DNA of 64,000 nt from Microlunatus panaciterrae (GCF_016907535.1 NZ_JAFBCF010000001.1:2170001-2234000), one strand, 5' to 3'; positions 45,226 to 54,677 are shown, numbered from the stretch's first letter. A program made the numbers and translations. Notes: generated by a model not told the origin, from the letters alone.

Positions 45226-46952
45226 GCGATAGCGTCGTCCGCATGAGCCCAGGCCCTGATCCGTCCCACCTCGTCCCCGTCGACTGTGTCGTCATCCTGG
45301 CCGGCGGCACGGTCGTCGACGGCATCGCTGACCAGGGGCGTCGTGCCGACCTGGAGATCGTCCCCGGCCGTTCCGGCCAGCCAGGCCGGATCGGCCGGAT
45401 CGGCGAGCTCGACCCGGCACCGGACGACGTCGTGATCGACTGCACCGACCGTCTGCTGCTGCCGGGTCTGATCGACGCGCACTCGCACGCCGACGCCCAG
45501 GTCTTCAGCTCCGACGTCGCCTTGGCGCTGTTGCGCCAGGGGGTGACCTCGGTGATCGCCGGCCAGGACGGGGTCTCGTTCGCCCCCGGGGACGGCCGCT
45601 ACGCCCGGGACTACTTCGCTGCCATCAATGGAGCCCACCCCGGCTACACCGGCGGCGGCGTGGCGGAGCTGCTGGCCGGCTATGACGAGACCACACCGGT
45701 CAACGTGGCCTACCTGGTCCCGGCCGGAACGGTCCGTCACCTGGTGATGGCCGACCATCGCGGCCGGCCGGACGCCGCGCAGCTGGCGGCCATGCAGGAC
45801 CACATCCGGCGAGGCCTGGCCGAGGGCGCGGTAGGGATGTCCACCGGGTTGGACTACGTGCCCGGCTGCTTCGCGGACACGGCCGAGCTGACCGCGCTCT
45901 GCGCACCGGTGGCCGCCGCCGGCGGGGTCTACGTCACCCACATGCGCGGCGGCTACGAGGACAACGCCGCCGCCGGTGTGGACGAGGTGGTCGAGATCTG
46001 TCGCGGCAGCCGCGTCCGCGCGCACATCTCGCACTTCCACGCCCGGCCGGAGTTGATCACCGGACTGGTCGAGCAGGCCCTGCGGGCCGGGGTCGACCTG
46101 ACCTTCGATTCCTACCCGTACTCGCGTGGCTGCAGCATGCTCGGGATGCTGATGCTGCCCCCCGACCTGATGCAGGACGGGTTCGAGGCAGCGGTCGAAC
46201 AGCTGTCAAAGCCCGAGGTCCAGGACAAGATCATCGCCGACTGGATCCCGATCATGGCGGCACGGGCCGACATGGGGCCCGGATGGGCTGACAACATCAC
46301 CTTGGCGCACATCGCCGCCCCCGAGTTCGCCTGGGCCCATGGGCTCAGCCTCAGCCAGGCGGCACGCCGGCAGCACCTCAGCCCGGCGCAGCTGGGCGTA
46401 CGGGTGATGGCCGCGTCGCGGCTGGAGGTGGGTGTGGTGATGGGAGTTCCGCAGGAACGGACCGACGACCAGATGGCCCTGCACCTGAACCACCGCGCCC
46501 ACATGGGCGGTTCGGACGGGATCTTCCTCGGCCAGCGGCCGCATCCCCGCGGTTGGGGCAGTTTCGCCCGCTACCTGTCGGTGTTCACCGTCGATCGGGG
46601 CGACCTCACCTGGGCCCAGGTGGCCCAGCGCTTCGGCCGGGCTCCTGCCGACCGGTTCGGGCTGGCCGGTCGTGGGTCACTCGTCTCGGGTGCTGCGGCG
46701 GATGTGATCGTCGTTGACCCGGCACGGGTCCGGTCGAACGCCAGCTACGACCGCCCGCGGGCGCTGGCGGACGGCATCGACGACGTCTTCGTCAACGGCC
46801 GGCAGGTGCTGGGCGGCGGTGAGCTGACCGGGATCATGGCTGGGCTCGGTCTGCGCCACCACGCCGCGCAGCCGACCGGGGCAGGGCTCGGTCGCCGACC
46901 GGTCGAGCCGGAACCCGGCCCGGTGCCGCGACCTTCAGAGGAGCCCTCGTGA
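45222..46952 (+). CDS. N-acyl-D-amino-acid deacylase family amidohydrolase
   Basis: 576 residues. The metal site LIDAHSHADAQVF carries His-x-His, and THMRGGYEDN, AHISHFHAR and DSYPYSRGCSM follow the D-aminoacylase order. HVGGS-like text is ARAHMGGSDGIF. Cleaves the acyl group from N-acyl-D-amino acids. Its place after kdgK/eda could reflect a route from N-acetylated amino sugar acids such as D-glucosaminate to KDPG; that is inference. GTG at 45222 overlaps the kdgK stop; ATG at 45243 is an alternative. The PH-domain gene follows by a four-base overlap. Confidence 0.85.
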   Translation: MSDSVVRMSPGPDPSHLVPVDCVVILAGGTVVDGIADQGRRADLEIVPGRSGQPGRIGRIGELDPAPDDVVIDCTDRLLLPGLIDAHSHADAQVFSSDVALALLRQGVTSVIAGQDGVSFAPGDGRYARDYFAAINGAHPGYTGGGVAELLAGYDETTPVNVAYLVPAGTVRHLVMADHRGRPDAAQLAAMQDHIRRGLAEGAVGMSTGLDYVPGCFADTAELTALCAPVAAAGGVYVTHMRGGYEDNAAAGVDEVVEICRGSRVRAHISHFHARPELITGLVEQALRAGVDLTFDSYPYSRGCSMLGMLMLPPDLMQDGFEAAVEQLSKPEVQDKIIADWIPIMAARADMGPGWADNITLAHIAAPEFAWAHGLSLSQAARRQHLSPAQLGVRVMAASRLEVGVVMGVPQERTDDQMALHLNHRAHMGGSDGIFLGQRPHPRGWGSFARYLSVFTVDRGDLTWAQVAQRFGRAPADRFGLAGRGSLVSGAAADVIVVDPARVRSNASYDRPRALADGIDDVFVNGRQVLGGGELTGIMAGLGLRHHAAQPTGAGLGRRPVEPEPGPVPRPSEEPS

Positions 46953-47401
46953 CCGACACCTTCGTCCTGCGGCAACGGCCGCCGTTGCGGGCACTGCTGG
47001 TGTCCTCGGTGGTCGCTGTGCTGGCCGCCGTCCTGATCGTGATGCAGCTGGTGACCGGCTGGACGGCGCTGCTCGTGCCGGTCGGCATCGGGTTGCTGGT
47101 TCTCAGCGTGGGCTGGGCTGCGCTGGCCCTCTATTCGACCCGACGGCTGCGCTATCGGGTGGAGCTGGATGCCGACGGGTACCGGATCTCGAGCCCCGGG
47201 CACCAGAGCGCCGCGCAGTGGAAGGACATCGCCGAGGTGACCGCCCAGAGCACCCGGGTGACGCTGGTGCACCGCCTGCCGCACGTGTCCGGTGACTCCA
47301 TCGTGTGCCTGGCGGGGATGCGTGATCCCGACTTCCTGGCGATCATCCGTGCCGTTCAGCGCCGGTTGGACGAGTCGCGCGGGTACCACCCGGGGGGCTA
47401 G
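46949..47401 (+). CDS. Small membrane protein with a PH-like domain
   Basis: 150 residues. Two N-terminal spans (LLVSSVVAVLAAVLIVMQLV and LLVPVGIGLLVLSVGWAALAL) are followed by a bacterial PH-like domain (DADGYRISSPGHQSAAQWKDIAEV). The start GTG overlaps the deacylase stop (GTGA). Function unknown; the operon position suggests only co-expression. It converges on the LCP gene, whose stop lies next to it. Confidence 0.7.
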   Translation: MTDTFVLRQRPPLRALLVSSVVAVLAAVLIVMQLVTGWTALLVPVGIGLLVLSVGWAALALYSTRRLRYRVELDADGYRISSPGHQSAAQWKDIAEVTAQSTRVTLVHRLPHVSGDSIVCLAGMRDPDFLAIIRAVQRRLDESRGYHPGG

Positions 47402-49011
47402 CGGGTTTGTGGCGGTTGTGCGGTGGCCGCGATCTCGGGTCGCCAGGCGCAGGAGTCGGTCACGTCCTCGCTGGCCGGCGTCGTGGCCGACTTGCGCGGT
47501 TTCGCACTCCTGCCTGACGCCGACTGCGTCGGAGCGCTGGACGGCTTCGGCGTCGGGGCCTTCTTAGCCTCGCCGATGGCCGCCTTCACCCGCTGACGCA
47601 TCAGCGCGAAGTCGGGTCTGTTGCTGAAGAACCCCTGACTGCCGTGCCGGAACACGATGCTGCGGACATTGCCGTCCTTCACCCGGAGGCTGAGCTCGAC
47701 CATCATCGGCAGCATCTCCTGCGGGATGTCGGTGCGGATGATGTCCTTGCCGGCCTTGGCGATCGCCTCATAGCGGGCCAGCACGTTCGCCGGGTTCGCC
47801 TGCTGGATCATGGCGTTGATCACGCAGCGCTGCCGGTCCATCCGGGCGTAGTCGTCGGAACCCCAGCGGCTGCGGGCGTACCAGAGGGCGTGCTCGCCGT
47901 CGAGGAGCTGGTTCTTGCCTGGCTTGAGATATCCGCTCGGCAGTACGCCGTGGTCGATGCTGCCCCCGATCGGGATGTAGGTGTTGACGTTGAGGCGGAT
48001 GCCCCCGAGCGCGTTGATCATCTGCTTGAAGCCCTTCAAGTTGATCAACATGTAGTAGTCCACCTTGAGGCCGAGCGCGGTGCCCACCGAGAGCTTGAGG
48101 GCGTCGGCGCCCAGGTTGTCGGTGCTGCCGAGGACGTCCGGCGGGACGTTCGCCGGCACGTTCTGGTAGATCGCGTTGAGGAAGAACTCGGCGTTCTCAC
48201 CGTTGCCGTCGGTGAAGCCGTGGGGGTAGTAGCGGTGCAACGGTGAGTCGGCCGGGAACGGCATTCTCGCCGTGTTGCGTGGCAGGCTGAACAGGGTTGT
48301 ATCGCCGGTCGAGGTGTCGATGCTGGCCAGGATGACGGTGTCGGTGCGGGTTCCGGTCCGGTCCGGGCCGGAGTCCCCGCCGAGCAGCAGCACGTTCACA
48401 CGCGGCTTGCCCTTCCACGGGTCCTCCTTGCGGTTGCTGGGTGGCGCGAAGGTGGGGCGGGTGGCGCTCTTGGACTTCTTGCCGCTCTGGAAGACGGTCG
48501 ACACCAGCCCGGCCTGGTCATAGCTGTACCGGGCCGCGACGGCCATCGGGGCCGCGACGGCGAAGGCGAGGAAGCCGACCAGGACGCTACCGGTGACCCG
48601 CTGGGCCGCGGTGGGCCGAGCCGGCCGCAGCGCCAGGTGGCTGCCGATCACGACGCCCACCCAGACGACTGCGGCCAGCACCAGTAGTACGGTCAGGGTG
48701 TGCAGGACGGTGGGCCTCACGGCGATGGACAGCAGGCTCTTCAGGTCGACCAGCGCCCACACCCCGAGGCTCAGCAGGGTGAGACCGAACAGCCCCAGGA
48801 CCACGGTGCCGACCACCCGGCGCTTGGCGGCGATCAGGCCCAGCCCGGGAAGTACGGTTCCGGCGACGGTCAGCACCATGGCCCGGCGGAAGTCGTCACC
48901 TGACTGGAGGGCCCGTTTGCCGCGCGACGGCGGGACCCGGCGCGGACGCGGAGGCGGCAGTGCGGCTTGAGTCTCCTCTGGGAGATCCCAGCTCCACTCC
49001 TCCTCGGACAC
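47398..49011 (-). CDS. LytR-CpsA-Psr (LCP) family protein
   Basis: 537 residues. Several membrane spans in the N-terminal 200 residues (for example MVLTVAGTVLPGLGLIAA, VVLGLFGLTLLSLGVWALV) precede the extracellular LCP domain (about 225-480): RTDTVILASIDTSTG, SLPRNTARMPF, and LLDGEHALWYARSRWGSDDY with the usual Arg residues. Such enzymes attach wall polymers to peptidoglycan. A Lys/Ser/Pro-rich tail follows. The start is GTG at 49011 after GGGAGGAAC; the longer frame to 49128 has no ribosome site. Confidence 0.9.
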   Translation of the reverse strand: MSEEEWSWDLPEETQAALPPPRPRRVPPSRGKRALQSGDDFRRAMVLTVAGTVLPGLGLIAAKRRVVGTVVLGLFGLTLLSLGVWALVDLKSLLSIAVRPTVLHTLTVLLVLAAVVWVGVVIGSHLALRPARPTAAQRVTGSVLVGFLAFAVAAPMAVAARYSYDQAGLVSTVFQSGKKSKSATRPTFAPPSNRKEDPWKGKPRVNVLLLGGDSGPDRTGTRTDTVILASIDTSTGDTTLFSLPRNTARMPFPADSPLHRYYPHGFTDGNGENAEFFLNAIYQNVPANVPPDVLGSTDNLGADALKLSVGTALGLKVDYYMLINLKGFKQMINALGGIRLNVNTYIPIGGSIDHGVLPSGYLKPGKNQLLDGEHALWYARSRWGSDDYARMDRQRCVINAMIQQANPANVLARYEAIAKAGKDIIRTDIPQEMLPMMVELSLRVKDGNVRSIVFRHGSQGFFSNRPDFALMRQRVKAAIGEAKKAPTPKPSSAPTQSASGRSAKPRKSATTPASEDVTDSCAWRPEIAATAQPPQTR

Positions 49012-49209
49012 GTTCCTCCCGTTGCCGCAGGCGTCGGCTTGGCAGCCGTGCCCAGGCACCCTGGGCCGGCTCCACTGTACGTGGGAAAAGCAACCTGTAC
49101 CATCCGAACTTCGGCCGCCGACAGCCACCTGGCGGCGCTCACTTTGCCGACCGGCGGGCAGAGTCGGTAGTCTTGCCCAGCGTTCGGCTCTGCCGAATGC
49201 TGTCCATCT

Positions 49210-49303
49210 GGAGGCGTCGCCTAGTCCGGTCTATGGCGCCCGCCTGCTAAGCGGGTTGAGGGTTCATCCCCTCTCGCGGGTTCAAATCCCGCCGCCTCCG
49301 CCA
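49210..49303 (+). tRNA. tRNA-Ser, anticodon GCU (attachment target of an integrated element)
   Basis: Acceptor GGAGGCG pairs with CGCCTCC. The anticodon stem encloses CTGCTAA, anticodon GCT at 49246-49248. The long variable arm and T arm are normal for tRNA-Ser, and CCA is encoded. The 3' 61 bases plus 11 following bases are repeated exactly at 51803-51874. Confidence 0.97.
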
Positions 49304-49314
49304 TGAACAGGACA
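49243..49314 (+). repeat. Attachment site attL (72-base direct repeat, inside tRNA-Ser)
   Basis: Starts at CCTGCTAAGCGGG and ends at CATGAACAGGACA; identical to 51803-51874. Restores the complete tRNA on the left. Confidence 0.9.
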
Positions 49315-49317
49315 AAC

Positions 49318-49348
49318 GCCGCCCGGGCCACCACGGCTCGGGCGGCGC
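49318..49348 (+). terminator. Hairpin terminator of tRNA-Ser(GCU)
   Basis: CGCCGCCCGGGCC and GGCTCGGGCGGCG pair around ACCAC, followed by CTGTTTGCTT. A near copy (51878-51907) follows attR, showing that the original terminator lies on the right side and a similar one came with the element. Confidence 0.7.
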
Positions 49349-49375
49349 TGTTTGCTTCTGGTCTCATTTTCGGTC

Positions 49376-50021
49376 TCATTTGTCGTCGGCGGGAGCCCAC
49401 AACAGACTGTCTACGCGGCTGGCAACCTCACGTCGTATCGGATCCGTCACGTGCTGATACCTCGCGGCCATGGCTGTCGAGGACCAACCCATCACCTGCA
49501 TCACTGTCCGCTCGGGGACACCAAGGACCAGAAGGATCGTCGCAGCAGTGTGCCTGGCATCGTGCAGCCGAGCGTCACGAACTCCCGCCCTCTTCGTCAA
49601 TGCCTTCCACGCGCGGTAGTCGGTGTTCGGGTTGAGCGGCCCACCCGTCTTGCTCGTGAACACAAATCGCCCTCAGTCCAGAGCTGCCGAGCCCGCTCCC
49701 GATCCAGGTTCTGCTGCTCCCGATGCTGCCGCAACATCTCCACCAGGGCCTCCGGCACACCGGTCATCCGCCGGCCTGCTTGCGACTTGGTCGGGCCAAT
49801 CTCATCATTCTCCCGAATGCGATTCGGACACCGCCCGGCTGTAAGACCGCACTGCCTGCCGCAACCGTGGCGATAGACGGGGCGGAGCCGACTTTTGCGA
49901 TCCACAGGAAGCCCTTGTCCAGGTCGACGTCCGACCAACGCAGCGCGAGAACTTCACCCTGCCGCAAGCCCCAGGCCAAGGCCACGGCCCACCGCGCACC
50001 ATTGGGTAGACCGCTCGCCAC
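49376..50021 (-). pseudogene. Tyrosine-family integrase, truncated and frame-shifted
   Basis: Reading 50021 down to 49376, three frames join to one integrase. Frame 1 gives WAVALAWGLRQGEVLALRWS with the catalytic Arg (first box). Frame 2 supplies RMTGVPEALVEMLRQHREQQ. Frame 3 gives TSKTGGPLNPNTDYRAWKAL and then RLHDARHTAATILLVLG (His-x-x-Arg) and MGWSSTAMAARYQHV with the nucleophilic Tyr. At least two frameshifts separate them (near 49850 and 49665), and the N-terminal arm-binding part is missing. The protein cannot be functional as one chain. Its position beside the tRNA marks the element's integration end. Confidence 0.88.
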
Positions 50022-50256
50022 ATCAAGGCGGCGCTCCGCGCCGCCGCTTCGCGTGTCCTCGCTACGCTGCGGGCCGCTACGCGTCGAGCATTCGAGGAGA
50101 TCCGTTGAGGATAAAGTGTTCGGGCCGGAGGCCCGCCGGGTCTAGTGGGCCGTTCACCAGCGGCGTTTGCGGTGTCCCTTTTCGCAGCAACGGGTACCGG
50201 CTGAACGGTCCCGGTTGCAGACGGGCCCGAACTGGGTCGGCGCAGGATTTGCACGG

Positions 50257-50832
50257 CTACGTTGGTGTGATGGAGCCGGAGAAGACTGCTGTGCGAAGAG
50301 GGTCGATCGATACCGTCACCTTCATCACCGCCTGGTCGTAAAACTCGCTTGGGATGATGAAGCCGAAGCGGTACTCCCCTGCCTCGTTGGGGTCAAGGTA
50401 GAAAATCGGCTCCTCCTCGGGTAATACCAAGACCTGCGCCGCCTGGGTCCTGTTAGGCCCGTACTTGAGAACAGCGGCAAGGGCGAATCCTAACGTCGAC
50501 TTGGTCCCGTTCGTTGTTTTGGTCGTGAGGATGATGTAGGGGTCGCCTTCCTTGGCGTCGGGATCCTCCGTCGTAGGAAAGAGCCCCAGCTTCGCGACCT
50601 TGATCTCACTGATCTGCACGGAGACGTCGTCGGAGGTGCGGTACGTTTCGTCGAACCCGACGGTCTTGACGGTGACCGAGGGGCTCGAACTTGGCGACGC
50701 TGCGGCCGAGGGACTTGCGCCGTTACTGGTGGCGTCATTCCCGGAGCATGCCGCCAGTTGCAGCAATCCAGCCGATAGCGCGAGAGCGGCTGCTGTACGT
50801 GGTCTCGTGGCGCGACCGGTCCGCGTGCTCAT
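50257..50832 (-). CDS. Putative lipoprotein with DUF4352-like domain, cargo of the element
   Basis: 191 residues. A basic N-terminus and hydrophobic stretch ending in LQLAACSG form a lipoprotein signal (lipobox L-A-A-C, Cys at about residue 29). A Ser/Ala/Pro linker follows, then a beta-rich domain (VQISEIKVAKLGLF, PYIILTTKTTNGTKSTL, GEYRFGFIIPSEFYDQAV) like the DUF4352/telomeric-like immunoglobulin fold found in lipoproteins of Gram-positives. It would sit on the outer face of the membrane. The start ATG has GGGAGGACTC upstream. Only intact gene inside the integrated element. Confidence 0.78.
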   Translation of the reverse strand: MSTRTGRATRPRTAAALALSAGLLQLAACSGNDATSNGASPSAAASPSSSPSVTVKTVGFDETYRTSDDVSVQISEIKVAKLGLFPTTEDPDAKEGDPYIILTTKTTNGTKSTLGFALAAVLKYGPNRTQAAQVLVLPEEEPIFYLDPNEAGEYRFGFIIPSEFYDQAVMKVTVSIDPLRTAVFSGSITPT

Positions 50833-51802
50833 GAATGAGTCCTCCCTTCAGTGCTGCTCCGGTAGACATTCATGGAGGCCAGTGAGGTGACCACCTCTGA
50901 CGTGGCGCTGTCCGGGAACTGCTGGAAGCCTCAGCAGACTGGTCGGGTGTGACAAGATCGCGTTCATCGGGCCTCGACAAGGGGACGGAGTCGAGGTCCT
51001 CCGACCAGCATTCCGGGACACCACCGAAGGGTCAAGACGCCGCGAGGTCGCCGATAGCGCCGAGCGCGCCGTTTCTGGAAAGTACCGGAGATCCAGTCAC
51101 GTTCGTCCACCGGGTCACATAAACGGGTAGGCACTCAGGATTCTGGCGGCGGCTCGCGTCTCTTGCGAGCACCGGGTTCACAGCAACACAGCAACCGGTG
51201 ACAGCAACGCAGCAGCCGTGCAGCCGGACTCAGCGAATCGCGCTGGATAATCCGTGGAGAAGCCACACGACAGTGGACGTGACTGGACGACCTGCCTGGA
51301 TCTACGGATCAGAAGGTCCGAGTACAGCAGCGAAGTACAGCAACGCCCACACTGAACAACGCGTCCACGACCGTCCGCCAGCGATTCGCCATACGCACAC
51401 GTGGCCCAGACGGTGCTCGCGCTGCCCCTCTGCAAGGAGAAGCTCCTGCTTGTCGAACGGCTTGACAACGGGCCGTAGACCGGGCCACGTCCGTGGATCC
51501 TGCCGGACTCTCCTGAGCGTGAAACGGTAGGTCCCACGCCCGTCGGGCTCGCCTGATAAGGCAGCGGTTACCTGGACCAGGCTGCAGCACCGGCGACGGT
51601 CCGCTGTGCGCACCAGGGTCTGGGGTGGTTCCCAGCGGTCCCCGACGCCGCGCGCAGCCTTCTCCGATCATTTGCAGCCAGAGAGTCTGGTGTCAGTTCT
51701 GGTCTCGTTCCACACCGTGCACCCCCGTTCACCGAATCGGAGGCTGCCCGTGCCGGCCGCGGGTGGGGGCGCTCCAGACACGGAGGAACGGTGAAGTGAC
51801 GA
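50833..51802. other. Non-coding stretch inside the integrated element
   Basis: Some 970 bases with no convincing gene. Open frames here show no family-like text, no ribosome sites and mutual overlap in all frames. A CAGCAACAC/CAGCAACGCAGCAGC low-complexity run lies at about 51181-51216. It may be decayed cargo. Confidence 0.6.
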
Positions 51803-51874
51803 CCTGCTAAGCGGGTTGAGGGTTCATCCCCTCTCGCGGGTTCAAATCCCGCCGCCTCCGCCATGAACAGGACA
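51803..51874 (+). repeat. Attachment site attR (72-base direct repeat, tRNA-Ser 3' fragment)
   Basis: Identical to 49243-49314 and cut at the anticodon loop, so it is not a functional tRNA. Followed by a terminator-like hairpin (51878-51907). Confidence 0.9.
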
Positions 51875-52000
51875 GACACCGCCCGGGCCCCCACGGCCCG
51901 GGCGGTGTGCATTCCTGGTCGGTCTGCTCGTTGGCCTTGTGCCCGGCATCGTGAACACGGGTGTTGCGGACTCGCGGTCGGGGAGGCGTTCTGGCGACCC

Positions 52001-53554
52001 TTACCGACCTGCGCTGGCCAGCGTGGCCCCAAACCGGCTGCCGCCCGCCGGCACGCCTCCCTGCCCGGGCACCCACGCCCGCCGCTCGAAGCCGCCGCTA
52101 AACGGGATGACGTTCACCATGCCGCCCGGGTGGTCGACGTCGTCCGGCACTCCAACGAGCAGGGCCTTCTCTGTCGGGCCGGTCACGACCGCCAGGCTGG
52201 CACCGAACCGGTCTCCCGCGTCGACCGCGCCGGGCACACCGGAGGAGTCCTGCCGCAACGTCGTCTCGTCGTCCAGGTTGGTGATGGGGAAGACCTGCAC
52301 CAGACCACTGTCTGCGGCGGCCGCATCCTCACCCGGAACGCCGACCACCAGCCGGGTGACCCGGTCACCGGTAGTGGGCGGGGCGAAAGCGAGCCGGTCA
52401 CCGAACAGGTCGCCCGACTCGGCGACCCCGCTCACGCCGGCCGTGTTCTGGGTGAGGCCGGTGCGCGGGCTGAGAGTGTTCAGCGGGACTCCGGTCGCTG
52501 TGAACAGCTGGACGGAGCCGGCGTTCCTCGCCGAGCCGATGTCCTCGCCGGGCACTCCTACGGCCAGGTGGCTCGTGCTGGCGACCCGGATGTCGGCGAG
52601 GCTGCGACCGAACCGGTCACCGGCTTCCGCAACTCCCGGTACGCCCGGGCTGTTCTGGTCGTACGCCGCACCAGTCGGTTCGTCGTAGATGTCCTGGACG
52701 ATGGTCACCGAACCCGCATCGGTGACCGAGCCGACGTCCTCGTTGGGGCTGCCGACAGCGACGTCGATGGTCCCTGTCGCACCGCGGAACTGCCCCACAG
52801 CAACGGCGGCGCCGAAGCGGTCGCCAGCCTCCGCTGCGCCGGCAACGCCCGGGGTGTCCTGGGTCACCGAGAACCGGTTGCTGCCGCCGTCCACCGCGGT
52901 CTCAACACCGACCCAGCCGGCATCGTCGTGGCCGTTGACATCACTGCCCGGTGAACCGATCGCCAGCACATACGCGTTCGGCGCACCAGTCGCCCCATCG
53001 GTCCAGTCCTCCTGTGTGTCCACTGCGTAGCCGAACTGGTCATTGGCGCGGATGGGCGCCCCGAAGTCCCTCTTGCTGACGCCTCTCGCCACCCCGCCGG
53101 TCCCGAGTCCGCTGGCCGCACCCCAGACGATCTGGACCCAGCCTGAGTCGACGGTGCTGCCGAGGTCCTCGTACGGGGTGCCGACGACGACATCGGTGAA
53201 GCCGTCGCAGTCGATGTCGGCCACGGAGAGCGCGAAGCCGAACCGGTCACCGGTCTCCGGCCCGCCGCCGATGGCGTCCGCACCCTGGGTCAGCACTTCC
53301 CGGGCGCCTTCGCCGACCCGGCCGTCCGCGTCGCCGTACAGCACCACCAGCCGCCCAGCCTGGGTGTGACCGGCGACCGTGGCGTACGGGTCTGCGACGA
53401 CGCTGTCGGCGAACCCGTCGCCGTTGAAGTCAGCTCGGTACCCGGCGGGGCACTCGTCGGTCGGCAGGTCATCGGCCTGCGCAGGCGTGGCAGCCAGGCC
53501 ACCGAGGACCAGGGCCACGGTGACGAATCCGGCGCGGACGGACGTGGTGATCAT
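52001..53554 (-). CDS. Secreted FG-GAP repeat (integrin alpha-like beta-propeller) protein
   Basis: 517 residues. A Sec signal peptide (MITTSVRAGFVTVALVLGG, ending ATPAQA-D) precedes about seven FG-GAP/VCBS-type repeats, each with G-D-R-F-G-x-x-L/V and a V-G-x-P-x-E-D-x-G strand (for example ETGDRFGFALSVADIDCDGF and VGVPGEDIGSARNAGSV). An acidic Asp-rich loop FNGDGFADSV and DIDCDGF bind calcium in this family. It would form a beta-propeller in the extracellular space; ligand unknown. The start is the ATG at 53554 after GAGAGGAACCTC; the upstream ATG at 53617 would hide the signal peptide. Confidence 0.85.
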   Translation of the reverse strand: MITTSVRAGFVTVALVLGGLAATPAQADDLPTDECPAGYRADFNGDGFADSVVADPYATVAGHTQAGRLVVLYGDADGRVGEGAREVLTQGADAIGGGPETGDRFGFALSVADIDCDGFTDVVVGTPYEDLGSTVDSGWVQIVWGAASGLGTGGVARGVSKRDFGAPIRANDQFGYAVDTQEDWTDGATGAPNAYVLAIGSPGSDVNGHDDAGWVGVETAVDGGSNRFSVTQDTPGVAGAAEAGDRFGAAVAVGQFRGATGTIDVAVGSPNEDVGSVTDAGSVTIVQDIYDEPTGAAYDQNSPGVPGVAEAGDRFGRSLADIRVASTSHLAVGVPGEDIGSARNAGSVQLFTATGVPLNTLSPRTGLTQNTAGVSGVAESGDLFGDRLAFAPPTTGDRVTRLVVGVPGEDAAAADSGLVQVFPITNLDDETTLRQDSSGVPGAVDAGDRFGASLAVVTGPTEKALLVGVPDDVDHPGGMVNVIPFSGGFERRAWVPGQGGVPAGGSRFGATLASAGR

Positions 53555-53774
53555 GAGGTTCCTCTCCGCTGGGACAGTGCCCAGCCGCGCCCGGGGCGCC
53601 TGTTTTCTGGATAGCACGCCGGTAGTCGCGGCGCAATGATCAGCAGATCTGCGACGGCTCGCTCACCCGAGCGGGAGGCGACCGGTTACCACGGCGACTG
53701 GCGGCAGCTCTTGGCTGATCCGTCAGGCCGGGGTTCTGCCTGCCCGCCGGCAGTGCTGCTCTATTGTCGGGGTC

Positions 53775-54560
53775 GTGACCGAGACCAGGGCTGGCAGCAG
53801 GGTCGTTCTGATCACCGGGGCCGGGTCCGGCATCGGCCGGGTGACCGCGCGGGAGTTCGCCGCACGGGGTGATCAGGTCATCGTGACCGACATCGACGAG
53901 GCGGGGGCCCGCGAGACGGCGGAAGGGCAGCCCCTCTGCACGGTACGGCTGCTGGATGTGCGGGACGGGAAGCAGATCCGCGACCTGGTGGCGTGGGTGG
54001 TGGAGCGGTACGGCCGGCTGGACGTGTTGATCAACAATGCGATGGTCTGCACCGACCAGGACTTCGGCCAGTTGGCCGATGCGACGCTGACCGCGGAGCT
54101 TGACGTCAACCTCGGTGGCGCGCTGCGGATGATCCAGGCGGTGCTGCCCACGATGCAGGCCCAGCACAGTGGCGTGATCCTCAACATGTCGTCGGTCAAC
54201 GGCGTGCAGTACTTCGGCAACGAGGTCTACTCGGCGGCGAAGGCGGGCTTGATCAACCTGACGCAGTCGATCGCCGTACGGCACGGTCCCGATGGGATCC
54301 GCTGCAACGCGGTCGCTCCCGGCACCATCGCGACCCCGCACTGGGACGAGCGGGCCGCGGCGGACCCGCAGGTGTTCGAACGGCTGGCCAAGTGGTACCC
54401 GCTCGGCAGGGTCGGTCGACCCGAGGACGTCAGCGCAGCGCTGCTGTTCCTGGCCTCCGACGCCGCCGCGTGGATCACCGGGGTGACGCTCCCCGTCGAC
54501 GGAGGTCTGCTGGCCGGCAATCGGGTGATGACGAACGAGATCATCGGCGGCTCGGACTGA
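53775..54560 (+). CDS. Short-chain dehydrogenase/reductase
   Basis: 261 residues. Cofactor motif LITGAGSGIGRVTA, an acidic residue after strand 2 (TDIDEAG) favouring NAD, and LINNAMV. Catalytic Ser and YSAAK around NEVYSAAKAGLINL. ADP-binding Gly-rich turn and VDGGLLAG end the fold. Neighbours (2-hydroxyacid dehydrogenase, CE15-like esterase, then L-fuconate dehydratase) suggest a sugar or sugar-acid alcohol as substrate. GTG at 53775 is the start. Confidence 0.83.
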   Translation: MTETRAGSRVVLITGAGSGIGRVTAREFAARGDQVIVTDIDEAGARETAEGQPLCTVRLLDVRDGKQIRDLVAWVVERYGRLDVLINNAMVCTDQDFGQLADATLTAELDVNLGGALRMIQAVLPTMQAQHSGVILNMSSVNGVQYFGNEVYSAAKAGLINLTQSIAVRHGPDGIRCNAVAPGTIATPHWDERAAADPQVFERLAKWYPLGRVGRPEDVSAALLFLASDAAAWITGVTLPVDGGLLAGNRVMTNEIIGGSD

Positions 54561-54677
54561 GAACGCCACGGCCCGCCCGCCGGGGTCGCAGCTCGGCTCT
54601 TTAGGTAGTTTCGTCCCAGACACCAGCCTGACCAGGTAGTGATCTCACCACCACCCACGATCGACAGGGACCCACAG

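Larger units (their letters stand above)
49243..51874. mobile_element. Integrated element remnant at tRNA-Ser(GCU), about 2.56 kb
   Basis: A 72-base perfect direct repeat bounds the segment: 49243-49314 (attL, the live tRNA 3' half) and 51803-51874 (attR, a fragment). In between lie an N-terminally truncated and frame-shifted tyrosine integrase next to the tRNA, one lipoprotein gene and about 1 kb without clear genes. The sequence between 50300 and 51750 is less GC-rich than its surroundings. It has lost its transfer functions. The integrase points towards the tRNA as in typical tRNA-targeted islands. Confidence 0.85.

Noticed and set aside
49805-50254. 149-residue frame overlapping the integrase remnant
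   Set aside because: It has no recognisable integrase residues except by chance; the integrase frames are 49376-49663, 49597-49938 and 49764-50021.
51568-52076. Frames with AAGFEPARGDEPSTR and RRDLNPREGMNPQPA near attR
   Set aside because: These are well-known antisense tRNA-Ser artefact peptides arising from the tRNA fragment at 51803-51874.
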